In this document: positions 1 to 6,791 of the stretch, piece by piece | Numbering within the stretch: position 1 is the stretch's first letter | Layout: each line of letters starts with the position of its first letter | Source of the DNA: an uncultured Oscillospiraceae bacterium | Lineage (GTDB): Bacteria > Bacillota > Clostridia > Oscillospirales > Oscillospiraceae | Assembly: GCA_934565615.1 (NCBI GenBank) | Contig: CAKTIH010000009.1 | Coordinates: forward strand, 1 to 30,552 | Reading direction: 5' to 3' | DNA: 30,552 nt | Notes under the pieces: model-generated | What the model was told of the DNA's origin: nothing | What the model saw: the letters and a program-made list of their open reading frames with translations, nothing else | The model's database searches: none | Made by a program: the position numbers and the translations under genes

Positions 1-219
1 GGCTGCACCGTCAAGAACGTCCAGACCGGCGAGACCTTCTTCGTCGAGTGCGACAACGTTGTCAACGGCATCGGCTTCGTCCCGACTCCGGTAGGCGGAC
101 GCACCGCCTCCCGCAAGGTCAAGGGCAAGGAGACCATCTTCCGTGTCGGCGACTGTGTCGCTATCGGGAACCTCCGCACCGTTATCTGGCGCGCATGGGA
201 TGTCTGCATGAAGATATAA
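1..219 (+). CDS. C-terminal fragment of an FAD/NAD(P)-dependent oxidoreductase (2,4-dienoyl-CoA reductase/NADH:flavin oxidoreductase type)
   Basis: This is the last 72 codons of a gene that begins upstream of the window, open from base 1 to a TAA at 217-219. The peptide contains a DNVVNGIGFVPTP segment followed by FRVGDCVAIGNLRTVIWRAWD. That order is typical of the C-terminal pyridine nucleotide-disulphide oxidoreductase domain in FadH/enoate-reductase-like proteins, where the Gly-Asp pair contacts FAD. Such enzymes use NAD(P)H, FAD and often FMN and an Fe-S cluster to reduce enoyl or dienoyl substrates. The N-terminal barrel, if there is one, lies outside the window, so the substrate cannot be named. 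A hairpin follows 19 bases after the stop. Family assignment is moderately sure; exact function is unknown. Confidence 0.6.
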   Translation, partial: GCTVKNVQTGETFFVECDNVVNGIGFVPTPVGGRTASRKVKGKETIFRVGDCVAIGNLRTVIWRAWDVCMKI

Positions 220-238
220 TCGGACCCGGATTTTAATA

Positions 239-269
239 AACAAGGGATGACCGCGTGTCATCCCTTGTT
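239..269 (+). terminator. Hairpin after the oxidoreductase gene, probable terminator
   Basis: A perfect 13-bp inverted repeat (AACAAGGGATGAC / GTCATCCCTTGTT) with a 5-base loop lies just after the stop codon. The following bases (CATTGTCATAG) are only weakly T-rich, so termination may be imperfect. Confidence 0.6.
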
Positions 270-345
270 CATTGTCATAGCAGACAAATCGTCGAAAACG
301 CGGGGGCTGAAATTTTGTCAGCCTGTTAAAAGTGAAAAAAGACTC

Positions 346-374
346 TTGACATATCAAAATCGCGCGGCTATAAT
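346..374 (+). promoter_or_regulatory. Consensus sigma-A promoter for the T-box/trpXYZ operon
   Basis: TTGACA at 346-351 and TATAAT at 369-374 are separated by exactly 17 bases, a full match to the housekeeping promoter consensus. The predicted transcription start is near 381, which puts the T-box leader directly in the transcript. Control is therefore expected mainly at the level of attenuation rather than initiation. Confidence 0.9.
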
Positions 375-384
375 GACGCCATCA

Positions 385-680
385 ACAGAACAGTTGCAGT
401 AAACCTGTGACGGAGAGTAGTAACCCGGCATAACCATTGTACAGAGAACCGTGGGTGGTGTGATCACGGTCGTATGGCGCGGGGCGAATGGACTTCGGAG
501 GGCGGTTTGAAAGGGCTCTGCCCGAGTAGATGCCGACGGAAACCTGTACCGTTATCTTTCAGGGCGCGTATGATGGTACGCGTAAGCGAGAGGGCGTTTT
601 CAAAGAACGTCAATTTGGGTGGTATCGCAGGAGTGTGCAGCTCTTGTCCCATGTGTGTGGGACGGGGGTTGTTTTTTTAT
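385..680 (+). ncRNA. T-box riboswitch leader, apparent tryptophan specifier (UGG)
   Basis: The leader shows T-box landmarks in order. GACGGAGAGTAGTAA lies on the 5' side of stem I (about 409-423). An apical hairpin has arms ACCGTG (448-453) and CACGGT (465-470) around the GGTGGTGTGA loop. The specifier loop reads GAA-TGG-AC with TGG at 489-491. A stem III-like hairpin pairs CGCGTA (565-570) with TACGCG (577-582). The T-box proper reads TTGGGTGGTATCGCAG at 615-630, and a Rho-independent terminator follows. Uncharged tRNA bridging the specifier and the T-box bulge (TGGT, 620-623) should stabilise the antiterminator and switch on the importer. UGG fits tRNA-Trp and the trpXYZ-type genes below. 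The variable bulge base is U, whereas most bacterial tRNA-Trp carry G73, so that contact would be a wobble. Confidence 0.88.
641..678 (+). terminator. Regulated intrinsic terminator of the T-box
   Basis: An 11-bp stem with G-U wobbles pairs CTCTTGTCCCA (641-651) with TGGGACGGGGG (658-668) around a TGTGTG loop, followed by TTG and a run of seven T (672-678). It starts 11 bases after the T-box sequence, the expected position for the structure that competes with the antiterminator. Confidence 0.85.
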
Positions 681-772
681 ATCCATGCTCCGAAACAAGG
701 CCGTCGGCAGCGGCCCCTCCATCGCCGCCCAGAATCAAATCAAGGCTAAAAAGCCAAATGGAGGAAACAACC

Positions 773-1852
773 ATGAAAAAGACAAACATCATCCGTAAAG
801 TGATCGCCGGTGTTCTTGCCGCTGTAATGTGCCTCGCTCTCGCCGCCTGCGGCAGCGAAGCCGTAGCCCCCGCAGCCGATACATCAGCTGACTCTCAGGC
901 AAAGACGACTTACACGATCGGCCTGTGCAACTACGTTGACGACGCTTCCCTCAACCAGATCGTTGACAATATCCAGACCCGCCTTGCCGAGATAGGCGAA
1001 GAGAAGGGCGTGGAGTTCAACGTTCTCTACGATAACTGCAATGCCGACGCAAGCGTTATGGAGCAGATCATTTCCGACTACCTCGCCGATAAAGTAGACC
1101 TCATGATCGGCGTCGCAACGCCTGTCGCGATGCGCATGCAGACCGCGACCGAGGACAGCCAGACTCCCGTCGTGTTCTCAGCGGTGTCCGACCCCGTCGG
1201 CGCGGGACTTGTCGAATCCCTCGAAGCCCCCGGCGCGAACGTCACCGGCACTTCCGACTACCTTGATACCGACGCGATAATGAACCTCATCTTTGCCCTT
1301 GACCCCGATGCTGAGACCATCGGCCTGCTCTACGACCAGGGACAGGATTCCTCCGCGGCTCCCATTGAGAAAGCTAAGGAATACCTCGATAACAAGGGCG
1401 TCAAGTACATCGAGCGCACCGGCACCACGACCGACGAGGTCATGCTCGCCGCCGACGCTCTGGTCGCCGACAAGGTCGACGCCGTCTTCACCCCGACCGA
1501 CAACACCATCATGACCGCCGAGCTTGCGATTTATGAGACCTTCGCCAAGGCGGGCATCCCGCAGTACACCGGCGCTGACTCCTTCGCCCTCAACGGCGCG
1601 TTCCTCGGCTACGGCGTTGATTACGCAAACCTCGGTGTTGAGACCGCGAACATGGCCGCGCAGATACTCCTCGAGGGCGCCGACCCCGCATCCACCCCGG
1701 TCATGACCTTCGATAACGGCACCGCTACCATAAACACCGATATCTGCGCCGAGCTCGGCTATGACTACGCAGACGTCGAAGCAGCGTTCACCGACCTCTG
1801 CTCCCGCATCGTGACCCTCACCACCGCCGCGAGCTTTGACGACATCAAGTAA
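773..1852 (+). CDS. trpX: ABC transporter substrate-binding lipoprotein, TrpX-type (ABC_sub_bind family)
   Basis: This 359-residue protein is the extracellular ligand-binding part of an amino-acid importer. A lipoprotein signal peptide (basic start, hydrophobic stretch, lipobox LALAAC with Cys26) should anchor it to the outer face of the membrane. The mature part (TYTIGLCNYVDDASLNQIVD, later VATPVAMRMQ, VFSAVSDPVGAGLV and FTPTDNTIM) matches the ABC_sub_bind family (PF04392), annotated as putative Trp/Tyr transport. The reading frame stays open upstream to base 530, but I chose ATG 773. It has a GGAGG at 760-764 and a proper signal peptide, and the upstream part is T-box RNA. The T-box with a UGG specifier argues for tryptophan; ligand identity is inferred from regulation rather than from binding residues. 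Confidence 0.87.
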   Translation: MKKTNIIRKVIAGVLAAVMCLALAACGSEAVAPAADTSADSQAKTTYTIGLCNYVDDASLNQIVDNIQTRLAEIGEEKGVEFNVLYDNCNADASVMEQIISDYLADKVDLMIGVATPVAMRMQTATEDSQTPVVFSAVSDPVGAGLVESLEAPGANVTGTSDYLDTDAIMNLIFALDPDAETIGLLYDQGQDSSAAPIEKAKEYLDNKGVKYIERTGTTTDEVMLAADALVADKVDAVFTPTDNTIMTAELAIYETFAKAGIPQYTGADSFALNGAFLGYGVDYANLGVETANMAAQILLEGADPASTPVMTFDNGTATINTDICAELGYDYADVEAAFTDLCSRIVTLTTAASFDDIK

Positions 1853-1871
1853 TAACACCACATCAAACCAA

Positions 1872-1906
1872 GTGCGCAGACCCGGCTCAACGCTGAGTCT
1901 GCGCAC
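1872..1906 (+). promoter_or_regulatory. Intercistronic hairpin between trpX and trpY
   Basis: A 10-bp perfect inverted repeat (GTGCGCAGAC at 1872-1881, GTCTGCGCAC at 1897-1906) with a 15-base loop sits 19 bases after the trpX stop. It has no T-run. It could protect the 3' end of the trpX message or partly stop transcription, giving more binding protein than permease. That role is inferred from position. Confidence 0.6.
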
Positions 1907-1927
1907 AGTTAGAAAAAGAGGACAAGT

Positions 1928-2869
1928 ATGGACATTTTAACTATCCTGTCTCTCGGACAGACCGCGCTTGAGCTGGGGCTTATCTGCTCGCTGACGGTGC
2001 TGGCGCTGTTTTTGAGCTATACGATGCTGAGCGTGTGCGACCTGTCGACCGACGGCTGCTTCACTCTCGGCGCGGCAGTCGGCGCGGCTGTTGCAATCGC
2101 CGGGCACCCGTGGCTCTCGCTCGGCGCGGCAATGATAGCCGGTATCTGCTCCGGTTTCATCGTGGCGATACTTCAGACGCGCATGGGCGTGAACAGCCTG
2201 CTTGCCGGCATCATCGTGAACACCGCGCTCTATTCCATAAACATTGCTGTCATGGGCGGCTCGTCGCTCCTGAACCTCAATAAGACCGACACGGTGTTCT
2301 CACTGCTTAAATCCGCCCTCGCGGGCACACCCTTTGCCGGGGGCTATAAGCTCATCGTCTCTGGCGCGGCGGTGCTCCTCACGCTCGTGTTCATCACGCT
2401 TTTCCTGCGCACCCGCCTCGGTCTCGCTATCCGCGCGACCGGCAATAACCCGGACATGGTGCGCTCCTCGTCCGTGAACCCCGCGTTCACGACGACGGTC
2501 GGCCTCTGCGCGGCGAACGCCCTCACCGGCCTTTCCGGCTGCCTCATGGCGCAGTCCCAGAAAGCTGTTGACATTAACCTCGGCACCGGCATGGTCACGA
2601 TAGCTCTGGCCTCGCTCCTCATCGGCGGCACGGTCATGGGGCGCGGCGGCGTGTTCAAGCGCGCCGTCGGCGTGGTGCTCGGCTCGGTGATCTTCCGCCT
2701 TGTCTATACCGTCGCGCTGCGGCTCAATATGCCGGCGTTCATGCTTAAGCTCGTCTCCTCGGTCATCGTCGTTCTGGCGATATCCATACCGTACCTCAAG
2801 ACACGTCTGCCGATGCTGCGCCGAAGAATGGCGCATGCCAAAGGGAAAGGGGGCGAGGGCACATGCTGA
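1928..2869 (+). CDS. trpY: ABC transporter permease, TrpY-type (BPD_transp_2 family)
   Basis: A 313-residue, strongly hydrophobic protein with about eight or more predicted membrane spans, of the branched-chain amino acid/ribose permease family (PF02653). The segment GLAIRATGNNPDMVRSSSVN (around residues 158-177) is the conserved cytoplasmic loop that docks onto the ATPase, and it is followed by the GLSGCLMAQSQ segment. The start is ATG 1928 behind an AGAGGA sequence. The 3' end overlaps the ATPase gene by 7 bases, so the two are probably translated together. It forms the transmembrane channel of the importer whose binding protein is encoded upstream. Family is sure; the tryptophan substrate follows only from the T-box. 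Confidence 0.87.
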   Translation: MDILTILSLGQTALELGLICSLTVLALFLSYTMLSVCDLSTDGCFTLGAAVGAAVAIAGHPWLSLGAAMIAGICSGFIVAILQTRMGVNSLLAGIIVNTALYSINIAVMGGSSLLNLNKTDTVFSLLKSALAGTPFAGGYKLIVSGAAVLLTLVFITLFLRTRLGLAIRATGNNPDMVRSSSVNPAFTTTVGLCAANALTGLSGCLMAQSQKAVDINLGTGMVTIALASLLIGGTVMGRGGVFKRAVGVVLGSVIFRLVYTVALRLNMPAFMLKLVSSVIVVLAISIPYLKTRLPMLRRRMAHAKGKGGEGTC

Positions 2870-3648
2870 AGCTCAGCCATATCTCAAAGACCTTCAACCC
2901 CGGCACTGTGAACGAAAAGACCGCCATACCCGACCTCTCGCTCGAGCTTGAGCGCGGCGACTTTGTCACGATTATCGGCGCAAACGGCGCGGGCAAGTCC
3001 ACGCTCTTTAACGCCATCTGCGGCAGCTTCCTCACGGACAGCGGCAGCATCATCTTAGACGGGGAGGACATCACCTTCCAGCCGGAGCATAAGCGCGCAA
3101 AGCGGATAGGCCGGCTCTTTCAGGACCCGATGCGCGGCACTGCCCCGGGCATGACGATAGAAGAAAATCTCGCCCTCGCCGCCGGGCGCGGCGGGTGGTT
3201 TGCGCACATAACGAAGACTGACCGCGATCTGTTCCGTGACAGGCTCGCTCAGCTCGACATGGGTCTTGAGGACAGACTGCGCCAGCCGGTCGGGCTGCTC
3301 TCAGGCGGCCAGCGTCAGGCGCTGACACTCGTCATGGCGACGATCGTCCCGCCGAAGCTCCTCCTGCTTGACGAGCACACCGCCGCTCTCGACCCCGGCA
3401 CGGCGGAGAAGGTGCTGGAGCTCACGCGCAGGGTCGTGAGCGAAGAAAAGCTCACCTGCATGATGATCACGCATAACATGCAGTCCGCGCTCGAGCTCGG
3501 CAGCCGCACCCTCATGATGGACTCCGGCAGGATAATCCTCGACGTCGGCGGCGCGGAGCGCAGCGGGCTTACTGTAAACGACCTCCTTGCACGCTTCAGA
3601 GCGGGCGTCGGCAAGGCACTCGACAACGACCGGATGCTGCTGTCATAA
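2863..3648 (+). CDS. trpZ: ABC transporter ATP-binding protein, TrpZ-type
   Basis: A 261-residue cytoplasmic ATPase that powers the importer. Walker A is GANGAGKST (residues 39-47), the signature is LLSGGQRQALT (from about 145), and Walker B with the catalytic Glu is LLLLDEHTAALD (about 166-177). The switch His follows in MMITHNM. DEHTAALD in place of the usual DEPTAALD is common in this importer subfamily. The start ATG lies inside the permease gene, a 7-base overlap. No clear intrinsic terminator follows, so read-through into yabP is possible. Confidence 0.9.
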   Translation: MLKLSHISKTFNPGTVNEKTAIPDLSLELERGDFVTIIGANGAGKSTLFNAICGSFLTDSGSIILDGEDITFQPEHKRAKRIGRLFQDPMRGTAPGMTIEENLALAAGRGGWFAHITKTDRDLFRDRLAQLDMGLEDRLRQPVGLLSGGQRQALTLVMATIVPPKLLLLDEHTAALDPGTAEKVLELTRRVVSEEKLTCMMITHNMQSALELGSRTLMMDSGRIILDVGGAERSGLTVNDLLARFRAGVGKALDNDRMLLS

Positions 3649-3665
3649 CATCTCCGGACATGTTT

Positions 3666-3701
3666 TTCACCCCCACTGCATATATATGCTATGGGGGTGA
3701 A
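3666..3701 (+). promoter_or_regulatory. Hairpin that buries the yabP Shine-Dalgarno sequence
   Basis: TTCACCCCCA (3666-3675) pairs perfectly with TGGGGGTGAA (3692-3701), and the inner part GCATATATATGC (3678-3689) is itself self-complementary. The right arm contains GGGGGTG (3693-3699), the apparent ribosome-binding site for ATG 3708. The structure could restrain yabP translation or act as a weak transcript end for trpZ; no T-run follows it. Confidence 0.6.
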
Positions 3702-3707
3702 AGCTAT

Positions 3708-3995
3708 ATGTCATATGAACAGAGCAGGAGCGAGGTGCAGCGCAGCCATACGCTCAGCATGGAGAACCGGGATAAGCTGAGTCTTACCGGCGTGGAGGAC
3801 GTCAGCGGCTTTGACGAGAGCCTCGTCGTCCTCACAACGAGCATGGGCGAACTCACCGTGTGCGGCGAGGGTCTGCACATCGAGCGTATCGATCTGGACT
3901 CCGGTCAGCTCGAGGTGCGCGGCAAGGTGCAGGAGCTGAGCTATGACGAGCGCGCACCGAAGGGCACGCTGTGGTCGCGCCTGTTCGGCGGCTGA
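3708..3995 (+). CDS. yabP: Sporulation protein YabP
   Basis: A 95-residue protein with the YabP-like pattern HTLSMENRDKLSLTGVEDVSGFDES followed by TTSMGELTVCGEGLHIERID and VRGKVQEL. In Bacillus the family belongs to the sigma-E regulon and is needed for normal spore formation; biochemical function is unknown. The frame is open upstream to ATG 3660, but ATG 3708 has the GGGGGTG ribosome site and gives the usual family start. Its C terminus ends KGTLWSRLFGG. The yabQ start lies one base after its stop. The order yabP-yabQ-divIC-yabR matches Bacillus, which makes the call secure despite short length. Here trpZ sits upstream, where hup/yabO-type genes are usual. Confidence 0.88.
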   Translation: MSYEQSRSEVQRSHTLSMENRDKLSLTGVEDVSGFDESLVVLTTSMGELTVCGEGLHIERIDLDSGQLEVRGKVQELSYDERAPKGTLWSRLFGG

Positions 3996-3996
3996 C

Positions 3997-4416
3997 GTGG
4001 GGCAGAGCATTGAAGGGCAGGCGCTGGAGCTGTTTGCCTTCCTGCTTGGCGGAGTGCTGCTCGGGCTTGCGTATGATATGCTCCGCCCGATAAGGCGCGC
4101 AGCGGGCCGAGGCGGGGGAGCGCTGGACGTGCTCTTCTGCGCGGCAGGCGGCGCGCTGTTCTTCCTGCTTGCCATGCGCTCCGAGAGCGGCAGGATGGGC
4201 ACATGGTCGCTGGCCGCCTCAGCCGTCGGATTCTGCATGTATATGCACACTTTGAGCGCCCTCCTGCTGCCCGTGTTCGCCGCGGTCGATGCCGCGGCGG
4301 TACAAGTGGGGCAGGGGTGTAAAAAAGTAATAAAAAAATTTTGTAAATATGCAAAAAGTATCTTTCAAAAATCGCGCGAATGTTTTATTATAAAGTATAA
4401 GCGGAAAGTGGATTGA
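3997..4416 (+). CDS. yabQ: Spore cortex biosynthesis protein YabQ
   Basis: A membrane protein of 139 residues if it starts at GTG 3997, one base after the yabP stop. It begins with ELFAFLLGGVLLGLAYDMLRPIRRA, the typical YabQ first span and loop, followed by further hydrophobic spans (LDVLFCAAGGALFFLLAM, LAASAVGFCMYMHTLSALLLPVFAAV). The basic tail is rich in Lys and Phe (KKVIKKFCKYAKSIF). In Bacillus YabQ localises to the forespore membranes and is needed for cortex formation. An in-frame ATG at 3943 lies inside yabP and would add an 18-residue Arg-rich lead that looks like a frame shadow. There is no good Shine-Dalgarno, so translation is probably coupled to yabP. The 3' part (from about 4320) is markedly AT-rich. 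Confidence 0.85.
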   Translation: MGQSIEGQALELFAFLLGGVLLGLAYDMLRPIRRAAGRGGGALDVLFCAAGGALFFLLAMRSESGRMGTWSLAASAVGFCMYMHTLSALLLPVFAAVDAAAVQVGQGCKKVIKKFCKYAKSIFQKSRECFIIKYKRKVD

Positions 4417-4417
4417 C

Positions 4418-4699
4418 ATGAACACAAAAGACACGCTGATATGTATCGTTCTGATAGCGCTGACGCTGTACGCCTGCGCAAGCGTGGCGGCGGTCGGCGG
4501 GGAGCTTCGCGCGGCGGCAGCCGTGCAGCAGGAGCTGAGTGCCGAGCTTGAAGAGCAGACGGCGGATAATACCGCGCTGCGTGAAAAGCTCGAAGCGGGG
4601 CTGAGTGATGCCGAGCTTGAGCGTTTAGCGCGTGAGCGGCTGGGTCTTGTCAAGCCGGGGGATGAAATATTTTATTTTACAACAGACAGAGAGGGGTAA
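4418..4699 (+). CDS. divIC: Septum formation initiator DivIC (FtsB-like)
   Basis: A 93-residue single-span protein. A short cytoplasmic start is followed by a membrane segment (residues about 6-28, LICIVLIALTLYACASVAAV). An extracytoplasmic coiled coil (ELRAAAAVQQELSAELEEQTADNTALREKLE) comes next, then a conserved end (ELERLARERLGLVKPGDEIFYF). This is the DivIC/FtsB plan (PF04977). The protein forms a complex with FtsL and DivIB that activates septal cell-wall synthesis. It starts one base after yabQ and ends two bases before yabR. Its position between yabQ and yabR is the same as in Bacillus. Confidence 0.92.
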   Translation: MNTKDTLICIVLIALTLYACASVAAVGGELRAAAAVQQELSAELEEQTADNTALREKLEAGLSDAELERLARERLGLVKPGDEIFYFTTDREG

Positions 4700-4701
4700 A
4701 C

Positions 4702-5142
4702 ATGGAGCTGACGGTCGGTGAAGTGCTGGAAGGGAAAGTCACGGGTATCGCCAAATTCGGCGCGTTTGTCGCGCTCGACGGGGGCAGGAGCGGCCTTGTA
4801 CATATTTCGGAGGTTGCCAACACCTTTGTCAGCGATGTCAATGAATATCTCAAGGTCGGCCAGACCGTGAAGGTCAAGGTCATCGGGATAAGCGACGAGG
4901 GACGTATCAACCTCTCCATAAAGCGCGCGCTTGAGCCGCAGAAGCCGGAGAGCGCTCCGCGCAGCCGGGACGCGCAGCCGAAGCGCGAAAGACCCGCGCA
5001 CACACCGGTGCCCCCCGCGGCGTCGACCAGCGGGAACATGGACTTTGAGGACAGACTCAAGAAGTTCATGCAGGAGTCTGACAGCAGAATTGCCGACAAT
5101 CGCATGTACTCCGAGCACCGCCAGCGCACCCGCAGGAAGTGA
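4702..5142 (+). CDS. yabR: S1 RNA-binding domain protein YabR
   Basis: A 146-residue protein with an N-terminal S1 domain (residues about 3-75: VGEVLEGKVTGIAKFGAFVAL, GLVHISEVA, VGQTVKVKVIGISDEGRINLSIKRA). A charged, Pro/Arg-rich linker follows, then a short conserved tail (MDFEDRLKKFMQESDSRI). The S1 fold binds single-stranded RNA; YabR-type proteins are thought to act with ribosomes or RNA decay, but the precise role is not settled. ATG 4702 has GAGAGGGG upstream. It closes the yabP-divIC cluster and is followed directly by a bidirectional terminator. Confidence 0.9.
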   Translation: MELTVGEVLEGKVTGIAKFGAFVALDGGRSGLVHISEVANTFVSDVNEYLKVGQTVKVKVIGISDEGRINLSIKRALEPQKPESAPRSRDAQPKRERPAHTPVPPAASTSGNMDFEDRLKKFMQESDSRIADNRMYSEHRQRTRRK

Positions 5143-5147
5143 ATATG

Positions 5148-5185
5148 GTAAAAATGACTGCACCGGAGGGCGCAGTCATTTTTAC
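5148..5185. terminator. Bidirectional terminator between yabR and the minus-strand glycosyltransferase
   Basis: A perfect 14-bp stem (GTAAAAATGACTGC / GCAGTCATTTTTAC) encloses a 10-base loop. T-runs on both strands suit it to stop both convergent transcripts. The minus-strand gene's TAA at 5182-5184 lies inside the stem. Confidence 0.85.
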
Positions 5186-6321
5186 ATATCGACAGCCTTG
5201 ATGCTCATCCTATGCATCTCGCGCATAGTCTCATATATCGTCTCAGCTGCGTTCAGCGGCACGGCCTCCGCTATGGCGGCGGACATCTCCGCGCGCCGCT
5301 CAGGCTCTGCCAGCAGCTCAAGGCAGCAGTGCGCCAGCTCTTCGGGTGTGGCGGCCGTGACGGCGGACCCCGCCTTTGTGAAGAAGTCGAGATTATATTC
5401 CTCCACCGCAGCTATCGCGTCTATCAGCACCATGGGCAGCGCCTTTGCCGCCGCCTCCGTGACGCTTATCCCGCCGGGCTTTGTCAGGTAGAGATCGGCA
5501 CTGTCAAGCAGCAGGGAAACGTTCTTTTCAAAGCCTAGAATGTGGATGTTTGCCCAGCCCGCGTAGCGCGAGGCGAGATGCCGGTGCAGCTTCTCGTTCG
5601 CCCCGCACACGACCGTGAGCTCCTGAGAATCCGTCATCGTCTCGGCGAGCGTTTCCGTCAGCTCCTTGAGCGGCCCGCAGCCGATGCTCCCTGTCATCGC
5701 AACAAGGTGCTGGTGCTCAGGCTCGATGCCGAAGCTGCGCTTGGCCTCAGCCTTCGGTGCGCGTGTGTAGAACTCCGGGCGTATCGGTATTCCGGACGGC
5801 ACTATAAGCTCTGCACTTATCCCGCCGGTGACAAACTCCCCGGCAAGGGAGGGAGCCGGGATGAAGCAACACCCGAGACGGCTGTCGCCCACGCTTGGGC
5901 TGCACGTGTAGTCGGTCGCGACGAAAGCCGTACACAGTGTCGGATCGTAAAGCTCCAGTATCTTCGTCACCATCAGCGCCGGGAAGAGATGTACGCATAT
6001 GACCGTGTCATACCCGCCGTCCCGGATATGCTCGTACAGCGGCAGCGCGGCTTTGGCGAACACCTCATAGAGCCTTGAGCTCTCGTGGAACATGTCCGGG
6101 TGGTTCTCGGAGAACCTGTAGCCCGACTGATAGAGCTTCGGCGTGTGCCGGTACATGAAGGTGTGCCCGCTCGTTATCAGCTTCTGCGCGCCCTCGGAGA
6201 GAAAGTGCAGCGCCTCGCATATCTCGCACTCCTCACCGCGGCTGAGGAACTCCTCCGCGATAGCCTTGGCGCAGGAGTTGTGCCCCTCGCCGGTGTCGCA
6301 GCTTAGTATAAGCGTTTTCAT
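5182..6321 (-). CDS. MGDG-synthase/UgtP-like diacylglycerol glycosyltransferase (GT28 type)
   Basis: A 379-residue glycosyltransferase with the two-domain GT-B plan. The N-terminal half starts MKTLILSCDTGEGHNSCAKAI, the GEGH signature of the MGDG-synthase domain (PF06925). It also contains FVATDYTCSPSVGD, the part facing the lipid acceptor. The C-terminal half has the GT28-like donor site (VAMTGSIGCGPLKEL, VVCGANEKLHRHL, LYLTKPGGISVTEAAAKALPMVL). Relatives transfer glucose or galactose from a UDP-sugar to diacylglycerol at the inner face of the membrane. It overlaps the upstream acyltransferase gene by ATGA (6318-6321), which points to a joint pathway. Donor sugar and number of sugars added cannot be read from the sequence. 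Confidence 0.85.
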   Translation of the reverse strand: MKTLILSCDTGEGHNSCAKAIAEEFLSRGEECEICEALHFLSEGAQKLITSGHTFMYRHTPKLYQSGYRFSENHPDMFHESSRLYEVFAKAALPLYEHIRDGGYDTVICVHLFPALMVTKILELYDPTLCTAFVATDYTCSPSVGDSRLGCCFIPAPSLAGEFVTGGISAELIVPSGIPIRPEFYTRAPKAEAKRSFGIEPEHQHLVAMTGSIGCGPLKELTETLAETMTDSQELTVVCGANEKLHRHLASRYAGWANIHILGFEKNVSLLLDSADLYLTKPGGISVTEAAAKALPMVLIDAIAAVEEYNLDFFTKAGSAVTAATPEELAHCCLELLAEPERRAEMSAAIAEAVPLNAAETIYETMREMHRMSIKAVDM

Positions 6322-6791
6322 TTCTGTCGCAGGCCCTCCTGCTTCTTCATTCCGTCCTCAAGGCGCAGCAGCCTTGGCCGGTTGTAGCGCTGTATGATGA
6401 TGTACGGGAGGTTTCCCGCAAGGAAGTATACTATTGAAATTATCCAGCCCCATGCCCCGCCGACGATGAACACCGCGCCGAAGCCGAGGATGCTCAGCAG
6501 CACATGTATGAACTCCGCGACGCAGGTCTCCTGAAGCATCCGCGGCAGACGGCTGCCGTAGTCGGCGGTCATCTTCTTCGGCGGCATGAGCTTCGGCAGT
6601 ATGCGGCTCATGTCCGGAAGAGTGTTCTGCCACTGCTTGACGCGCAGCTTTTTGTAAAGCCCCGCCTCAAAGTCCAGCGGCTTATATGGAAACGCGCGGC
6701 TGTCAAACCAGCCCTTCGGGAGTATGCGCCCGAGCAGGAACGAGAACACGCCCAATACAATATAGTAGATCACGCAGTACAGAAGCTTCAT
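6318..6791 (-). CDS. CrtO-like membrane acyltransferase (glycosyl-4,4'-diaponeurosporenoate acyltransferase family)
   Basis: A small membrane protein, 157 residues from the start chosen here. A first span (LLYCVIYYIVLGVFSFLLGRIL) is followed by the loop LYKKLRVKQWQNTLPDMSRILP, resembling the W-K-x-x-LP region of Staphylococcus CrtO. Two more spans follow (FIHVLLSILGFGAVFIV, GWIISIVYFLAGNLPYIIIQRYNRPRL). CrtO adds a fatty acid to a glycosyl carotenoid in staphyloxanthin synthesis. I chose ATG 6791 because it has a GAGGGG site 6 bases upstream; an in-frame ATG at 6818 would add 9 residues with a poorer site. No carotenoid gene is nearby. The ATGA overlap with the glycolipid synthase suggests its substrate is a glycolipid made by that enzyme, which is inference. 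Confidence 0.7.
   Translation of the reverse strand: MKLLYCVIYYIVLGVFSFLLGRILPKGWFDSRAFPYKPLDFEAGLYKKLRVKQWQNTLPDMSRILPKLMPPKKMTADYGSRLPRMLQETCVAEFIHVLLSILGFGAVFIVGGAWGWIISIVYFLAGNLPYIIIQRYNRPRLLRLEDGMKKQEGLRQK

Noticed and set aside
530..772. N-terminal extension of the substrate-binding protein, open for 81 codons before ATG 773
   Set aside because: It lies inside the T-box antiterminator/terminator RNA, has no ribosome site, and would place the lipoprotein signal peptide internally.
1178..1906. Long minus-strand open frame opposite trpX
   Set aside because: Low-complexity Gly/Val/Asp-rich translation caused by GC-rich codons of the real gene; no family features and no ribosome site.
3943..3996. 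Upstream ATG 3943 as yabQ start
   Set aside because: The extra 18 residues lie within yabP in another frame and are Arg/Cys/Ala-rich; GTG 3997 directly after the yabP stop gives the normal YabQ N terminus.
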